From NCBI GenBank assembly GCA_012519905.1, contig JAAYPG010000141.1, positions 1 through 42,904 of the forward strand: DNA of 42,904 nt. Direction: 5' to 3'. A program made the position numbers and the translations under genes. Origin of the DNA: Clostridiales bacterium (GTDB lineage: Bacteria > Bacillota > Clostridia > Lachnospirales > Lachnospiraceae). Below, piece by piece: positions 25,385 through 32,922 of this stretch; the stretch's first letter is position 1; the number at the start of each line of letters is the position of its first letter. The notes beneath the pieces were generated by a model, which was not told the DNA's origin, searched no databases, and saw nothing but the letters and a program-made list of their open reading frames with translations.

Positions 25385-25439
25385 CTACCTAAGGTAGTTG
25401 ATATAAGCAGATAATACCATAAATTTAGATAATTTCCAA
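25385..25439 (-). promoter_or_regulatory. pepF promoter with a palindrome in the early leader
   Basis: TTGGAA (25434-25439), 17-bp spacer, TATTAT (25411-25416) on the minus strand with TGG before the -10 box. Predicted start near 25405. CTACCT-A-AGGTAG (25385-25397), a perfect 13-nt dyad, lies at about +8 to +20 and could be an operator. The rest of the gap to the nitroreductase (25359-25714, 356 bp) holds the nested inverted-repeat element described separately. Confidence 0.62.
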
Positions 25440-25496
25440 TTTATTTTATATATGATAGTATAATACATACAATCAAAAAAATACATTATATAAAAA

Positions 25497-25682
25497 GCTG
25501 TCGCTAAAATATAAAAGGGAGTGTATATGTTCCAATCATGCACATTTAGGAGAACGGTTTGCTATGATTTGTATTATCGAAATCGGACTTTAGTCCGATT
25601 AAGATTTACAAATCATACAAACTGTACTACTAATCAGTGTGTGATGGAATATATACACTCCCTTAATTACTTCTGCGACAGC
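25497..25682. repeat. 186-bp nested inverted-repeat element (possible MITE or structured RNA)
   Basis: Almost the whole stretch folds on itself. Outer arms GCTGTCGC (25497-25504) / GCGACAGC (25675-25682); second arms AAGGGAGTGTATAT (25515-25528) / ATATACACTCCCTT (25651-25664), extended by TTCCA/TGGAA; inner arms TTTGCTATGATTTGTA (25558-25573) / TACAAATCATACAAA (25607-25621, one bulge); apex AATCGGACT-TT-AGTCCGATT (25581-25600). No reading frame of note is inside. TTATAT flanks it on both sides (25486-25491, 25686-25691), a possible target duplication or chance in AT-rich DNA. It lies just after the nitroreductase stop and would be in its 3' UTR. Confidence 0.85.
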
Positions 25683-25714
25683 CGCTTATATTTCTTGTAA
25701 TTAATTATATGTCT

Positions 25715-26311
25715 TTATGAATATACTTTAAATCTACTTTCTATTGGAGCAAAATCCTTATCACCAGGCTCTTGTGTTGGTTTACCAAAAGGCATCTGCG
25801 CCAGTAACTTCCACTTTTTAGGTAGATTCCATGTCTCTTTTACCTCATCGTCAATTAAGGGGTTGTAGTGCTGCAATGAAGCTCCTAAACCAGCACCCTC
25901 TATGTTAACCCATACAGTATATTGAAGCATGCCTGAGGACTGAAGTGACCATACAGGAAATGATTCCTTATATAAAGAAAACTGTTCCTGAAGTCCCTCA
26001 ATCACTTCTTCATCTTCAAAGAAGAGAATTGTTCCATATCCGTTCTTAAATCCATTAATTTTATCATCTGTTGATGAGAAGGAGTCTGCTGGGACAATTT
26101 TTCTTAGGGTCTCCCTTGTAATCTCCCATAATTTATCATGGTTTTCTCCCAGAAGAAGAACGACTCTAGCACTCTGTGAATTAAAGGCTGAAGGTACATA
26201 TTTAACTGCATGCTCAATAATATCTCTAATCTCCTGATCTGAAATAGGAGAACTCTTATCAATTGCGTAATAGGAACGGCGATTTTCTACTAATTGTTTT
26301 ATATCTTTCAT
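25715..26311 (-). CDS. Nitroreductase family protein
   Basis: 198-aa FMN-dependent oxidoreductase of the nitroreductase fold. The N-terminal LVENRRSYYAID (FMN-phosphate-binding Arg pair), VPSAFNSQSARVVLLLG and the C-terminal AQMPFGKPTQEPGDKDF fit the HBN1/fatty-acid-repression nitroreductase-like subgroup. It probably reduces quinones, nitro compounds or lipid peroxide products with NAD(P)H. ATG at 26311 with AAGGAAG 8 nt upstream. Divergently transcribed from an OhrR-like MarR regulator across a 248-bp gap with OhrR-type boxes at both promoters, so peroxide- or quinone-inducible expression is likely. Confidence 0.9.
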   Translation of the reverse strand: MKDIKQLVENRRSYYAIDKSSPISDQEIRDIIEHAVKYVPSAFNSQSARVVLLLGENHDKLWEITRETLRKIVPADSFSSTDDKINGFKNGYGTILFFEDEEVIEGLQEQFSLYKESFPVWSLQSSGMLQYTVWVNIEGAGLGASLQHYNPLIDDEVKETWNLPKKWKLLAQMPFGKPTQEPGDKDFAPIESRFKVYS

Positions 26312-26417
26312 ATGAAATACTTCCTTTCTTTTAATCTATCATTTATATTCTTTACACTCTTGCAGATATTTATTTTGAATTTGCAACTTTTATTTATAAT
26401 TGCTCGTTTGTATTGTG

Positions 26418-26454
26418 TACAATTACATTGTATACTATTTATTATATTTGTCAA
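26418..26454 (-). promoter_or_regulatory. Nitroreductase promoter overlapped by an OhrR-type operator
   Basis: TTGACA (26449-26454), 16-bp spacer, TACAAT (26427-26432) on the minus strand. The -10 box lies inside TACAATTACATTGTA (26418-26432), a dyad with perfect 6-bp arms that differs in a single base from the known Bacillus OhrR box TACAATTAAATTGTA. Binding here would directly block RNA polymerase. Confidence 0.78.
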
Positions 26455-26464
26455 TACCTTTTTA

Positions 26465-26502
26465 TTGACTTTTTAAAAAACATTGTATAAAATTAAATTG
26501 TA
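26465..26502 (+). promoter_or_regulatory. MarR/OhrR-like gene promoter overlapped by a second OhrR-type operator
   Basis: TTGACT (26465-26470), 17-bp spacer, TAAAAT (26488-26493) on the plus strand. TAAAATTAAATTGTA (26488-26502) matches the Bacillus OhrR box in 14 of 15 positions and is preceded by an extra ATTGTA half-site (26482-26487). This implies autorepression of the regulator. Confidence 0.76.
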
Positions 26503-26559
26503 CAGCAAAGCTGGCTTGAATCTAATTAATATATGTTACCAAAAAGAAAGGATACGGCA

Positions 26560-27036
26560 ATGAATCATACAAAACAAGAAGATAGAGATAAGAAATATGA
26601 AATTCTAAGACTTGAAAACCAGCTATGTTTTTCACTATATGTCTGTTCAAAAGAAATAATCCGTAAATACAAACCAATCCTTGATCCCTATGGCTTAACT
26701 TATACAGGATATATTATAATGATGGCTTTATGGGAAGAGGATGAGGTCACAATTAAGAATCTCGGTAAGAAGCTATTTCTGGATTCGGGTACTCTAACCC
26801 CCCTATTAAAGAAGCTGGAAGCACAGGGCTATATTACCCGTAACCGAAGTGAAAAGGACGAGAGAAATGTATATATAAATTTAACCAAAAAGGGAAGGGA
26901 TCTTCAAGATGATGCTTTGAAGATACCAGAAGAGCTTGTCTGTTCTCTTGGTTTGGATATAAAGGACGGTATGCGTCTATTGGATGAGCTCCATCATATG
27001 ATGAAAAAATTTATTCCCCCCGCTGATAATGACTAA
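26560..27036 (+). CDS. MarR family regulator, OhrR-like peroxide sensor
   Basis: 158-aa winged-helix repressor. It shows the OhrR pattern: LENQLCFSLYVCSKE with the peroxidatic-type Cys23 in the same context as OhrR Cys15, then YKPILDPYGLTYTGYI with the Tyr residues that position that Cys, and the recognition region LFLDSGTLTPLLKKLEAQGYITRNRSEKDERNVYI. A second Cys (Cys29) is nearby, and another lies near the C-terminus (ELVCSLG), so two-cysteine chemistry is possible. ATG at 26560 with AAAGGA; the longer frame to 26533 lacks an SD. The usual ohrA partner is absent; the partner here is a nitroreductase. Confidence 0.9.
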   Translation: MNHTKQEDRDKKYEILRLENQLCFSLYVCSKEIIRKYKPILDPYGLTYTGYIIMMALWEEDEVTIKNLGKKLFLDSGTLTPLLKKLEAQGYITRNRSEKDERNVYINLTKKGRDLQDDALKIPEELVCSLGLDIKDGMRLLDELHHMMKKFIPPADND

Positions 27037-27099
27037 TAGACTATAAAAGTAGATATTATATTATGGTTAAATTCTATAAAGGAAAGAAACAAAACTAGA

Positions 27100-27140
27100 A
27101 GGTTACTTATACAACTACTCTTTGAGTATATAAGTAACCT
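27100..27140. terminator. Bidirectional terminator-like hairpin between the MarR gene and argC
   Basis: AGGTTACTTATA (27100-27111) pairs with TATAAGTAACCT (27129-27140); an inner TACTC-TTT-GAGTA extends it. The two flanking genes converge here. In the argC direction the stem is followed by a T-rich stretch (TTCTAGTTTTGTTTC); in the other direction the tail is weak, so it mainly serves argC. Confidence 0.68.
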
Positions 27141-27197
27141 CCTGATTAAAACACCTGATTATGCCATACTATTATATAGTAATTTTTCTTATAAAGC

Positions 27198-28196
27198 CTA
27201 TAGGTTTAGCTTCTCATCAAAACCTAGCATAAGGTTCATATTTTGAATTGCAGCACCCGATGCTCCCTTGCCCAAATTATCAATTCTAGTTATTATCATG
27301 GCTATATCCCGCGCATCATTTCCAATAACAAATATCTCTGCCATATTGGTATTATTACATGCTGTTATATCAAGGCCACCATCAAAAACCAAGCCCTCTG
27401 ATGGTAACATACTGTTAATCGAACTGTCCTTTAAGCTACTTTCATCAATATAAGGCATAACTCTGACAAAAGGCTGATTCTTATAATGGTTATTTATTAG
27501 GCTGTGAAGTTCCATTCCCTTAAGCTTTTTATTAAGTAGCCTTGTATGAATAGGAATAATGGTAGCTAAGCCCCTGTAATAATTAGCTAAAATAGGTAAA
27601 AATACAGGGCATGTAGTTAAACCAGAGTGTAACATCATCTCACTTAAATGCTTATGATTAAGCCCAAGACTGTAAGGACGTGGTGCTTTTGTATATGGAT
27701 TATCCTCGATTTCAGCCTCATACTTTTCAATTAATAATTTACCCCCGCCGCTATATCCCGTTAGACTTTGACAGGAGATGGGGTAATCTGGTGACATGAC
27801 CTTATGATCTATGAGAGGATATACAGACAGTGTAAAAGCTGTCGCATGACAACCGGGATTGCTCACCCTTTTGCTATGTTTAATTGCTTCTTTTTGAGCG
27901 GCAGATAATTCGGAAAGTCCATAAGTCCATTCCTTGTCTGTTCTATGAGCAGTACTTGCATCTATAACCTTCGTATTAGGATTTTTTATCAAGGACACAG
28001 CTTCCCTTGCAGCATCATCCGGAAGACACAGAAACACTAAATCAGCCTCATTAATGATACTTTGACGTTCCTTAATATCACGTCTCTTATCATAATCTAT
28101 CTTAAGAACCTCAATATTATTATACTTAACAAGCCTTTCGTTAATTTCTAGGCCTGTGGTACCACTTGAACCATCAACAAAGATTTTTTTCTTCAT
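27198..28196 (-). CDS. argC: N-acetyl-gamma-glutamyl-phosphate reductase
   Basis: 332-aa NADPH-dependent enzyme of arginine synthesis: N-acetyl-glutamyl phosphate to N-acetyl-glutamate semialdehyde. The N-terminal FVDGSSGTTGLEI nucleotide loop, VFLCLPD, the active-site SNPGCHATAF (Cys116) and GLVFDGGLDITACNNTN are characteristic and fit the shorter, type 2 ArgC group better than the E. coli type. ATG at 28196 with GAGGAG upstream. It stands alone rather than in an arg operon, but has its own promoter with an ARG box, so it is still in the arginine regulon. Confidence 0.93.
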   Translation of the reverse strand: MKKKIFVDGSSGTTGLEINERLVKYNNIEVLKIDYDKRRDIKERQSIINEADLVFLCLPDDAAREAVSLIKNPNTKVIDASTAHRTDKEWTYGLSELSAAQKEAIKHSKRVSNPGCHATAFTLSVYPLIDHKVMSPDYPISCQSLTGYSGGGKLLIEKYEAEIEDNPYTKAPRPYSLGLNHKHLSEMMLHSGLTTCPVFLPILANYYRGLATIIPIHTRLLNKKLKGMELHSLINNHYKNQPFVRVMPYIDESSLKDSSINSMLPSEGLVFDGGLDITACNNTNMAEIFVIGNDARDIAMIITRIDNLGKGASGAAIQNMNLMLGFDEKLNL

Positions 28197-28273
28197 AATA
28201 CTGACTCCTCATATTATTATTTCTTCAAGACAAGGGACACTTCCCCTGTATTGCTAATATTTCACTCTTATTT

Positions 28274-28330
28274 TATGAATATTTATTCATCGCCTTTAAT
28301 TATAATACATCGTTTTTGCTTTCTTGTCAA
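28274..28330 (-). promoter_or_regulatory. argC promoter with ArgR/AhrC operator (ARG box)
   Basis: TTGACA (28325-28330), 17-bp spacer, TATTAT (28302-28307) on the minus strand; predicted start near 28295. TATGAATATTTATTCATC (28274-28291) matches the ARG box consensus WNTGAATWWWWATTCANW at all but the last position and lies at about +5 to +22. Arginine-dependent repression by an ArgR-type protein is strongly suggested. Confidence 0.85.
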
Positions 28331-28360
28331 CTATTAGGACGAACTTTCCTGCTGCATATT

Positions 28361-28403
28361 AAAAAGAACACGACATTAGTGGTATACACCAGGTCGTGTT
28401 CTT
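28361..28403 (-). terminator. Terminator of the polysaccharide deacetylase gene
   Basis: AAGAACACGAC (28364-28374) pairs with GTCGTGTTCTT (28393-28403), with an inner TGGT/ACCA pairing. Reading minus, the stem runs into TTTTT (28361-28365). It lies 25 bp after the deacetylase stop and ends that transcript before the argC promoter. Confidence 0.87.
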
Positions 28404-28428
28404 GTATTATGAAAGTCTTATGTCAAAT

Positions 28429-29067
28429 TTAACTATAAGTATTGGTCCATATTTTATTCTTTACTTTTGGATTAACGCCCGTTAATTCGAACAGCTTACT
28501 AACTGTTACAAGAGTGAAGCCGTCTTCTTTAAGTCCTTTAATTATTTCATCTAGAGCATCCACTGTATTCTTGTTGCCTGTCAAATCATGAAGAAGTACT
28601 ATATCTCCGTCCTTAACATCTCTTAGTACAATTTCAGCTCGTTCCTTTGCAGATACAGTTGGGTCCCAATCCAAACAATTTATGCCACAAATAAAGGGAA
28701 GATCAATTGCCTCATACATGGTGGGGCTTAGTGAAATATAAGGTGGTCTGAAAAATTGAGGTGTAACTTCAACCATATCTCTAATAATCTCATTGGTCCT
28801 ATTTATTTCATCAGTAATCTCTTGGGCGCTATATTTGTCCATATGATTATGATTCCAGGAATGATTTTCTATTTCACATCCAAGCTGTAACTGTCTTTCT
28901 AATATAGGCTTCGTATCATTATTTATGAACTTTCCTATTAGAAAGAAGCTTGCAACCACCCCATGCTCCTCTAATTTGTCTAAAACTAAGGGAGTAATAT
29001 CAAGATTTGGGCCATCGTCAAAGGTCAAAGCCACATACTTCTTATCTTTATTGTTGCTGTCATTCAT
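28429..29067 (-). CDS. Polysaccharide deacetylase (NodB domain), no signal peptide
   Basis: 212-aa carbohydrate esterase family 4 enzyme. The NodB motifs are all present: ALTFDDGPN (metal and base Asp), ENHSWNHNHM (HxxxH zinc ligands), FFRPPYIS (active-site groove) and DIVLLHDL (catalytic His). It should remove N-acetyl groups from chitooligosaccharides or peptidoglycan-like substrates. It begins directly with the catalytic domain after about 10 residues, without signal peptide or membrane anchor, odd for a cell-wall-acting enzyme. ATG at 29067 with AAGGAG; the frame to 29124 overlaps the promoter and is rejected. Flanked by its own promoter and terminator. Confidence 0.9.
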   Translation of the reverse strand: MNDSNNKDKKYVALTFDDGPNLDITPLVLDKLEEHGVVASFFLIGKFINNDTKPILERQLQLGCEIENHSWNHNHMDKYSAQEITDEINRTNEIIRDMVEVTPQFFRPPYISLSPTMYEAIDLPFICGINCLDWDPTVSAKERAEIVLRDVKDGDIVLLHDLTGNKNTVDALDEIIKGLKEDGFTLVTVSKLFELTGVNPKVKNKIWTNTYS

Positions 29068-29114
29068 AGCTACTATCTCCTTTTTCCTAAGTATTAGAAG
29101 AATTTCACTAGATA

Positions 29115-29143
29115 ATATTAACAAATTATATTAATCTGGTCAA
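29115..29143 (-). promoter_or_regulatory. Promoter of the deacetylase gene
   Basis: TTGACC (29138-29143), 17-bp spacer, TAATAT (29115-29120) on the minus strand. Predicted start near 29108, leader about 40 nt. It separates this gene from the CarD gene upstream. Confidence 0.65.
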
Positions 29144-29180
29144 ATTATATTATGATCGATTATAAGCCATGAATAAATTA

Positions 29181-29693
29181 TCACACTGTATTAAGCTGTT
29201 CCAAACGCTCCATAACTAAGCTCTCAATTTCATCCCTATCCATATCTAAGGCAATGGATAACTCACCATAGAGAAAATCCTGAGCTATACCCAGATACTT
29301 TTCATCTGTGAATGTAAGCTTCTTTCCCTGAGATAGGCGTTCCTGTTTTCTAACATATAGAGTCTTTATTATCTTAACCCAATCCATGCTATCTCGGTCT
29401 CGTAAAGCTTTCTTATAGGCCTCTTCTCTTTGCTTATCATTTTCTATCCAAAGTAAAGGCGTGTCCGCTATCTGCTCAATCAACTCAAGAGCTTCATCAT
29501 TAGTTATCACTTTTCTCATAGATACCTTATCATTATCAACGGGAGTATACAATGTACTTGCCTTTGAAAATACCGGTTGTAGTGTATAGCATTCTACGCT
29601 CTTATCAATACCAGCTATATCAAGGCTACCTATATCCTCCACCTTACATACACCATGGTTACCGTAAATAATATAGTCTCCTAATTCATACAT
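29181..29693 (-). CDS. CarD family transcriptional regulator
   Basis: 170-aa CarD/CdnL-like protein. The N-terminal Tudor-like RNA-polymerase-interacting domain reads YELGDYIIYGNHGVCKVEDIG and ends near residue 60 (LYTPVDND). A helical C-terminal domain follows (DSMDWVKIIKTLYVRKQERLSQGKKL is its landmark region, around residues 108-133), which in family members contacts promoter DNA at the upstream edge of the bubble. It binds the RNA polymerase beta subunit and modulates open-complex stability, often of rRNA promoters. ATG at 29693 with AGGAGAG. Monocistronic. Confidence 0.9.
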   Translation of the reverse strand: MYELGDYIIYGNHGVCKVEDIGSLDIAGIDKSVECYTLQPVFSKASTLYTPVDNDKVSMRKVITNDEALELIEQIADTPLLWIENDKQREEAYKKALRDRDSMDWVKIIKTLYVRKQERLSQGKKLTFTDEKYLGIAQDFLYGELSIALDMDRDEIESLVMERLEQLNTV

Positions 29694-30078
29694 TCTATCT
29701 CTCCTATCTACTTAAGAACATCAATACAAGTTTCATATCCTGAATTTACTTATGCTAAATCTATATTTCATGTGCTTTAATCACGATTTGTAAAGTATCG
29801 TTTATAAAAGAAAATTTTATCTATAAAACATTATAACAGAAATCTGCCTCTATTGTTAGTGTTTTACGGACTTTTGTTAAAATTGTAGTTTTTTTCTAAT
29901 AGTATTCATGGATGTGTTAGTATATTTTGACAACATATATTGGGATATACTTGCCTATTACATCAAGAAAGGGCCACCTCAAGCTTCCATATATTAAATA
30001 TAGGTACTTTACAGGCAACCCCTTTTTATACTATTCTATCCAATATTTATATAACTATCCATAATAAGTGATAAGTAA
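29694..30078. other. 385-bp intergenic region upstream of the CarD gene
   Basis: No gene. It contains an extended -10 element for the CarD gene, TGTTATAAT on the minus strand (29830-29838; no good -35), giving a leader of about 130 nt. A TTGACA on the plus strand (29927-29932) lacks a well-spaced -10. The hairpin at 29968-30027 lies near the end of the peptide-transporter operon. The rest is AT-rich without visible features. Confidence 0.55.
29968..30027. terminator. Terminator-like hairpin downstream of the peptide ABC operon
   Basis: AAAGGG (29968-29973) pairs with CCCTTT (30020-30025), CCT with AGG inside, and CCATATAT with ATATAGG at the apex. On the plus strand it is followed by TTTTTATA, on the minus strand by TTTCTTG, so the direction is unclear. 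The transporter operon ends 52 bp upstream in the minus direction and is the more likely user. Confidence 0.5.
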
Positions 30079-30951
30079 TTATTCCTTGGCTGAAGGATCT
30101 ATGGCATCTCGTAGTGCATCACCAACAAAATTAATACTTACAACAAGTAATATTATTAAAACCCCTGCTGGTACCCATAACCAAAACTTACTAGTTAGTA
30201 TAGTTATAGATTCGGCTCCATTTAAAATATTTCCTAGACTTGCGGTAGGTGGTTGTACCCCCATACCAAGAAAACTTAGGGCCGCTTCATCGAGTATTGA
30301 AATAGCAAACACAGATGTAGCATATACCATAACCGGACCTACTGTATTGGGTAATATCTCAGAAAAAAGGATATATCGATTAGGCATACCTGCCACCACA
30401 TTTCCCTTAACAAAATTAGTTTCCCTGAGAGAGAGAACACTTCCTCTAACCAATCTAGCCGCACCAGGCCAATCCACAAAACCTAGAATTAATATGATAT
30501 TCCATAGACCAGGTCCAAATATAGCTGCAGCCACTAGGACCAAAAGTATATAAGGAAATGACATAATCGTATCAGTTATACGCATGATGATTATGTCAGC
30601 CAAGCCCCCAAAATAACCTGCAATCAAGCCTAGTATAACTCCAATAAAGGTTGATATTACAGTAGCTGCAAAGCCTACAAACAATGATATCCTTGTGGCA
30701 TATAGAAGCCTACTGAACATGTCTCTTCCTATCTGGTCTGTCCCAAGCAAATGGTCTGCTGAAGGAGGTGCAGAAAAGGAAGTACTAACCTGATTTGGAT
30801 TATAGGGTGCAATGATGGGTGCCAAAATTGCTAGTAAGGTCATGATTCCGAGAAAATAAAGACTTACTACTGCCAGCTTATGCTTGCGAAAACGCCTAAT
30901 TATCATCCGTGTTGTATTATTTTTATATTCTGATGTTCCGGAACTATTCAT
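30079..30951 (-). CDS. Peptide ABC transporter permease (DppC/OppC type)
   Basis: 290-aa inner-membrane permease with six predicted helices. The N-terminal RRFRKHKLAVVSLYFLG, NPNQVSTSFSAPPSADHLLGTDQIGRDMFSRLLY region (landmark LLGTDQIGRD) and the EAA-loop region LPNTVGPVMVYATSVFAISI are standard for the C-type subunit. It pairs with the B-type permease 15 bp upstream. Last gene of the five-gene minus-strand operon. ATG at 30951. Confidence 0.94.
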   Translation of the reverse strand: MNSSGTSEYKNNTTRMIIRRFRKHKLAVVSLYFLGIMTLLAILAPIIAPYNPNQVSTSFSAPPSADHLLGTDQIGRDMFSRLLYATRISLFVGFAATVISTFIGVILGLIAGYFGGLADIIIMRITDTIMSFPYILLVLVAAAIFGPGLWNIILILGFVDWPGAARLVRGSVLSLRETNFVKGNVVAGMPNRYILFSEILPNTVGPVMVYATSVFAISILDEAALSFLGMGVQPPTASLGNILNGAESITILTSKFWLWVPAGVLIILLVVSINFVGDALRDAIDPSAKE

Positions 30952-30965
30952 AATCGTCTCCGTTT

Positions 30966-31910
30966 CTAATACTGTATAGTTGGATCTACCAATGCGTATA
31001 TTATATCTGTTATCAAATTAGCCAGTAAAACCACTACTGCTGTTAAAAGAGCTACTCCCATAATAACAGGATAGTCCCTGCCCATTATGGCATTCATTGT
31101 AATAAGACCAAGCCCTGGCCAAGAAAAGACCTGCTCAACAATTACAGCCCCTCCAAAAAGAGTAGGAATCTGCATACCAATTACCGTTACAATAGGTATA
31201 AGGGCATTACGAAGTGCATGCTTATTAATCGTACGAAAACGACCAATACCTTTTGATTTTGCAGTACGGACATAATCCTTCTGTAATATTTCAAGTACTG
31301 CACTTCTTACATATCGAATATTTGAACCAGCTATTGATATGGCAAGAACTAAGACAGGCATAACCATATGTCTAATTAAATCAAGCAAGCCTCCGTCCCC
31401 ACCAGCCGTTCGCATCCCACTGGATGGTAACCAGCCCAGTTTCACTGTAAAAATATAGATAAATATCAAGGCTAGAAAAAAACTAGGTATACTTGTTCCA
31501 AAAAATGACATGGTCACAAGTGTGTAATCTCTTTTCGTATATCTATGAATTGCACTATATATTCCGATAGGTATAGCAACAGCCAGACCTACCAGCATTG
31601 AAGTCCCCATGAGAAGAAGAGTCGGACCCAGGTGACTTCCTATAATTTGGCTTACCGGCTGATAACTTTTAAGAGAATAGCCGAAGTTTCCCTGAAGCAC
31701 ATTCTTTAACCAAACAAAATACTGAACATAAAAAGGCTTATCTAGTCCAAGCTGTATTGCTTTAGCTTCAAGGGCTGCTTCAGTAGTTTTTGGTCCCAGC
31801 ATCATTTCCAAAGGACTGCCGGCAAGACTCATAATGGCATAATCTAATATAGTGATTCCTATAAGTACAGGTATAGCTATTAATATTCTTTTTATAATGT
31901 ATTTAACCAT
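30966..31910 (-). CDS. Peptide ABC transporter permease (DppB/OppB type)
   Basis: 314-aa six-helix permease. The start [20 protein letters not shown], the extracytoplasmic LGLDKPFYVQYFVWLKNVL and the EAA-like ALRNALIPIVTVIGMQIP followed by VEQVFSWPGLG are typical. ATG at 31910 with GAGGTG; it overlaps the stop of the upstream ATPase gene by 8 bp (31903-31910), which suggests translational coupling. The longer frame to 31931 is rejected because the SD lies inside it. Confidence 0.94.
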   Translation of the reverse strand: MVKYIIKRILIAIPVLIGITILDYAIMSLAGSPLEMMLGPKTTEAALEAKAIQLGLDKPFYVQYFVWLKNVLQGNFGYSLKSYQPVSQIIGSHLGPTLLLMGTSMLVGLAVAIPIGIYSAIHRYTKRDYTLVTMSFFGTSIPSFFLALIFIYIFTVKLGWLPSSGMRTAGGDGGLLDLIRHMVMPVLVLAISIAGSNIRYVRSAVLEILQKDYVRTAKSKGIGRFRTINKHALRNALIPIVTVIGMQIPTLFGGAVIVEQVFSWPGLGLITMNAIMGRDYPVIMGVALLTAVVVLLANLITDIIYALVDPTIQY

Positions 31911-32922
31911 TATGCACCTCATTTCTGCCATCCATAAGTACAGGACAAGCAGCCCTGTGATCGCTTCCAGGCCTTATAGGCAAAAGCTCAGGGTCATTAA
32001 TCCTGCAAGATTCTATAGCATAAGGGCACCTTGTATGAAACCTACAGCCCTTAGGAGGATTCACTGCTGATGGTATCTCACCCTTTAGTACAATCCGCTG
32101 CCTCCCCCTAAGCTTAGGAGCAGGTAAAGGCGAAGCATCAAATAATGCTTGGGTGTAAGGATGTATCGGGTTATCAAAGAGCTCCTGTGTCTCAGCTATT
32201 TCAACAATCCTTCCAAGATACATTATGGCTATACGGTTACTAACATAGCGAACTGCTCCAAGTCCATGAGCTATAAACACATAAGTTAGATTCAGCTCAT
32301 CCTGAAGCTGCTTTAACAGGTTTAAAATCTGTGCCTGAACCGACACATCCAGGGCGCTTACAGGCTCGTCACATACCACTAGTCTTGGCTTTACGGACAG
32401 GGCCTTAGCAATTCCTATTCTCTGTCTTTGTCCTCCCGAGAACTCGTGCGGGTATCTATGCTTCATAGACTTTGGTAGTCCAACAAGATCCAATAGTCTA
32501 TTAATCTCTTCATCCAAACTGTTCTTCTCTATAATACCATGATAAAGCATGGGAGCGGCTAGAATATCATAAACCTGCTTCCTAGGATTTAGAGAAGATG
32601 TAGAATCCTGAAAAACCATTTGTAAATGGGTTCTTATTTTACGCAGATTCCTGTTGGACATATCCGATATGGATTCCCCCTGATATAGAATATGCCCTGA
32701 AGTAGGTCTCTCCAGGGCTACTATTTGGCGTCCAATAGTTGACTTACCACATCCAGATTCTCCAACAATCCCAAGTGTCTCTCCTTCATATATTTCAAAA
32801 TCCACGCCATCAACAGCGTGAGTTACTGGTTTGTTTTTTCTTATAGTTGAACCTCTTAAAGGATAATACTTTTTTAATCCACGAGCTACAATTAGAGGAT
32901 TTCTCTCTTCCTCATTATTCAA
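31903..32922 (-). CDS. Peptide ABC transporter ATPase (DppF/OppF type)
   Basis: 339-aa ATP-binding subunit. Walker [11 protein letters not shown]-loop MVFQD, signature [14 protein letters not shown], Walker [14 protein letters not shown]-loop FIAHG and the C-terminal oligopeptide extension with [14 protein letters not shown]. In many DppF-type proteins the last motif holds a 4Fe-4S cluster or zinc. The H-loop reads AHGLGAVRY instead of the usual SHDL; the His is kept. The reading frame is open to 33249, but the first 109 codons overlap the previous gene out of frame. The start is TTG at 32922, with GGGGGAGA upstream and an 8-bp overlap with the upstream gene. Confidence 0.93.
   Translation of the reverse strand: MNNEEERNPLIVARGLKKYYPLRGSTIRKNKPVTHAVDGVDFEIYEGETLGIVGESGCGKSTIGRQIVALERPTSGHILYQGESISDMSNRNLRKIRTHLQMVFQDSTSSLNPRKQVYDILAAPMLYHGIIEKNSLDEEINRLLDLVGLPKSMKHRYPHEFSGGQRQRIGIAKALSVKPRLVVCDEPVSALDVSVQAQILNLLKQLQDELNLTYVFIAHGLGAVRYVSNRIAIMYLGRIVEIAETQELFDNPIHPYTQALFDASPLPAPKLRGRQRIVLKGEIPSAVNPPKGCRFHTRCPYAIESCRINDPELLPIRPGSDHRAACPVLMDGRNEVHNG

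Noticed and set aside
25486-25691. Autonomous insertion sequence
   Set aside because: The element is only 186 bp with no reading frame for a transposase; at most a MITE, recorded as a finding.
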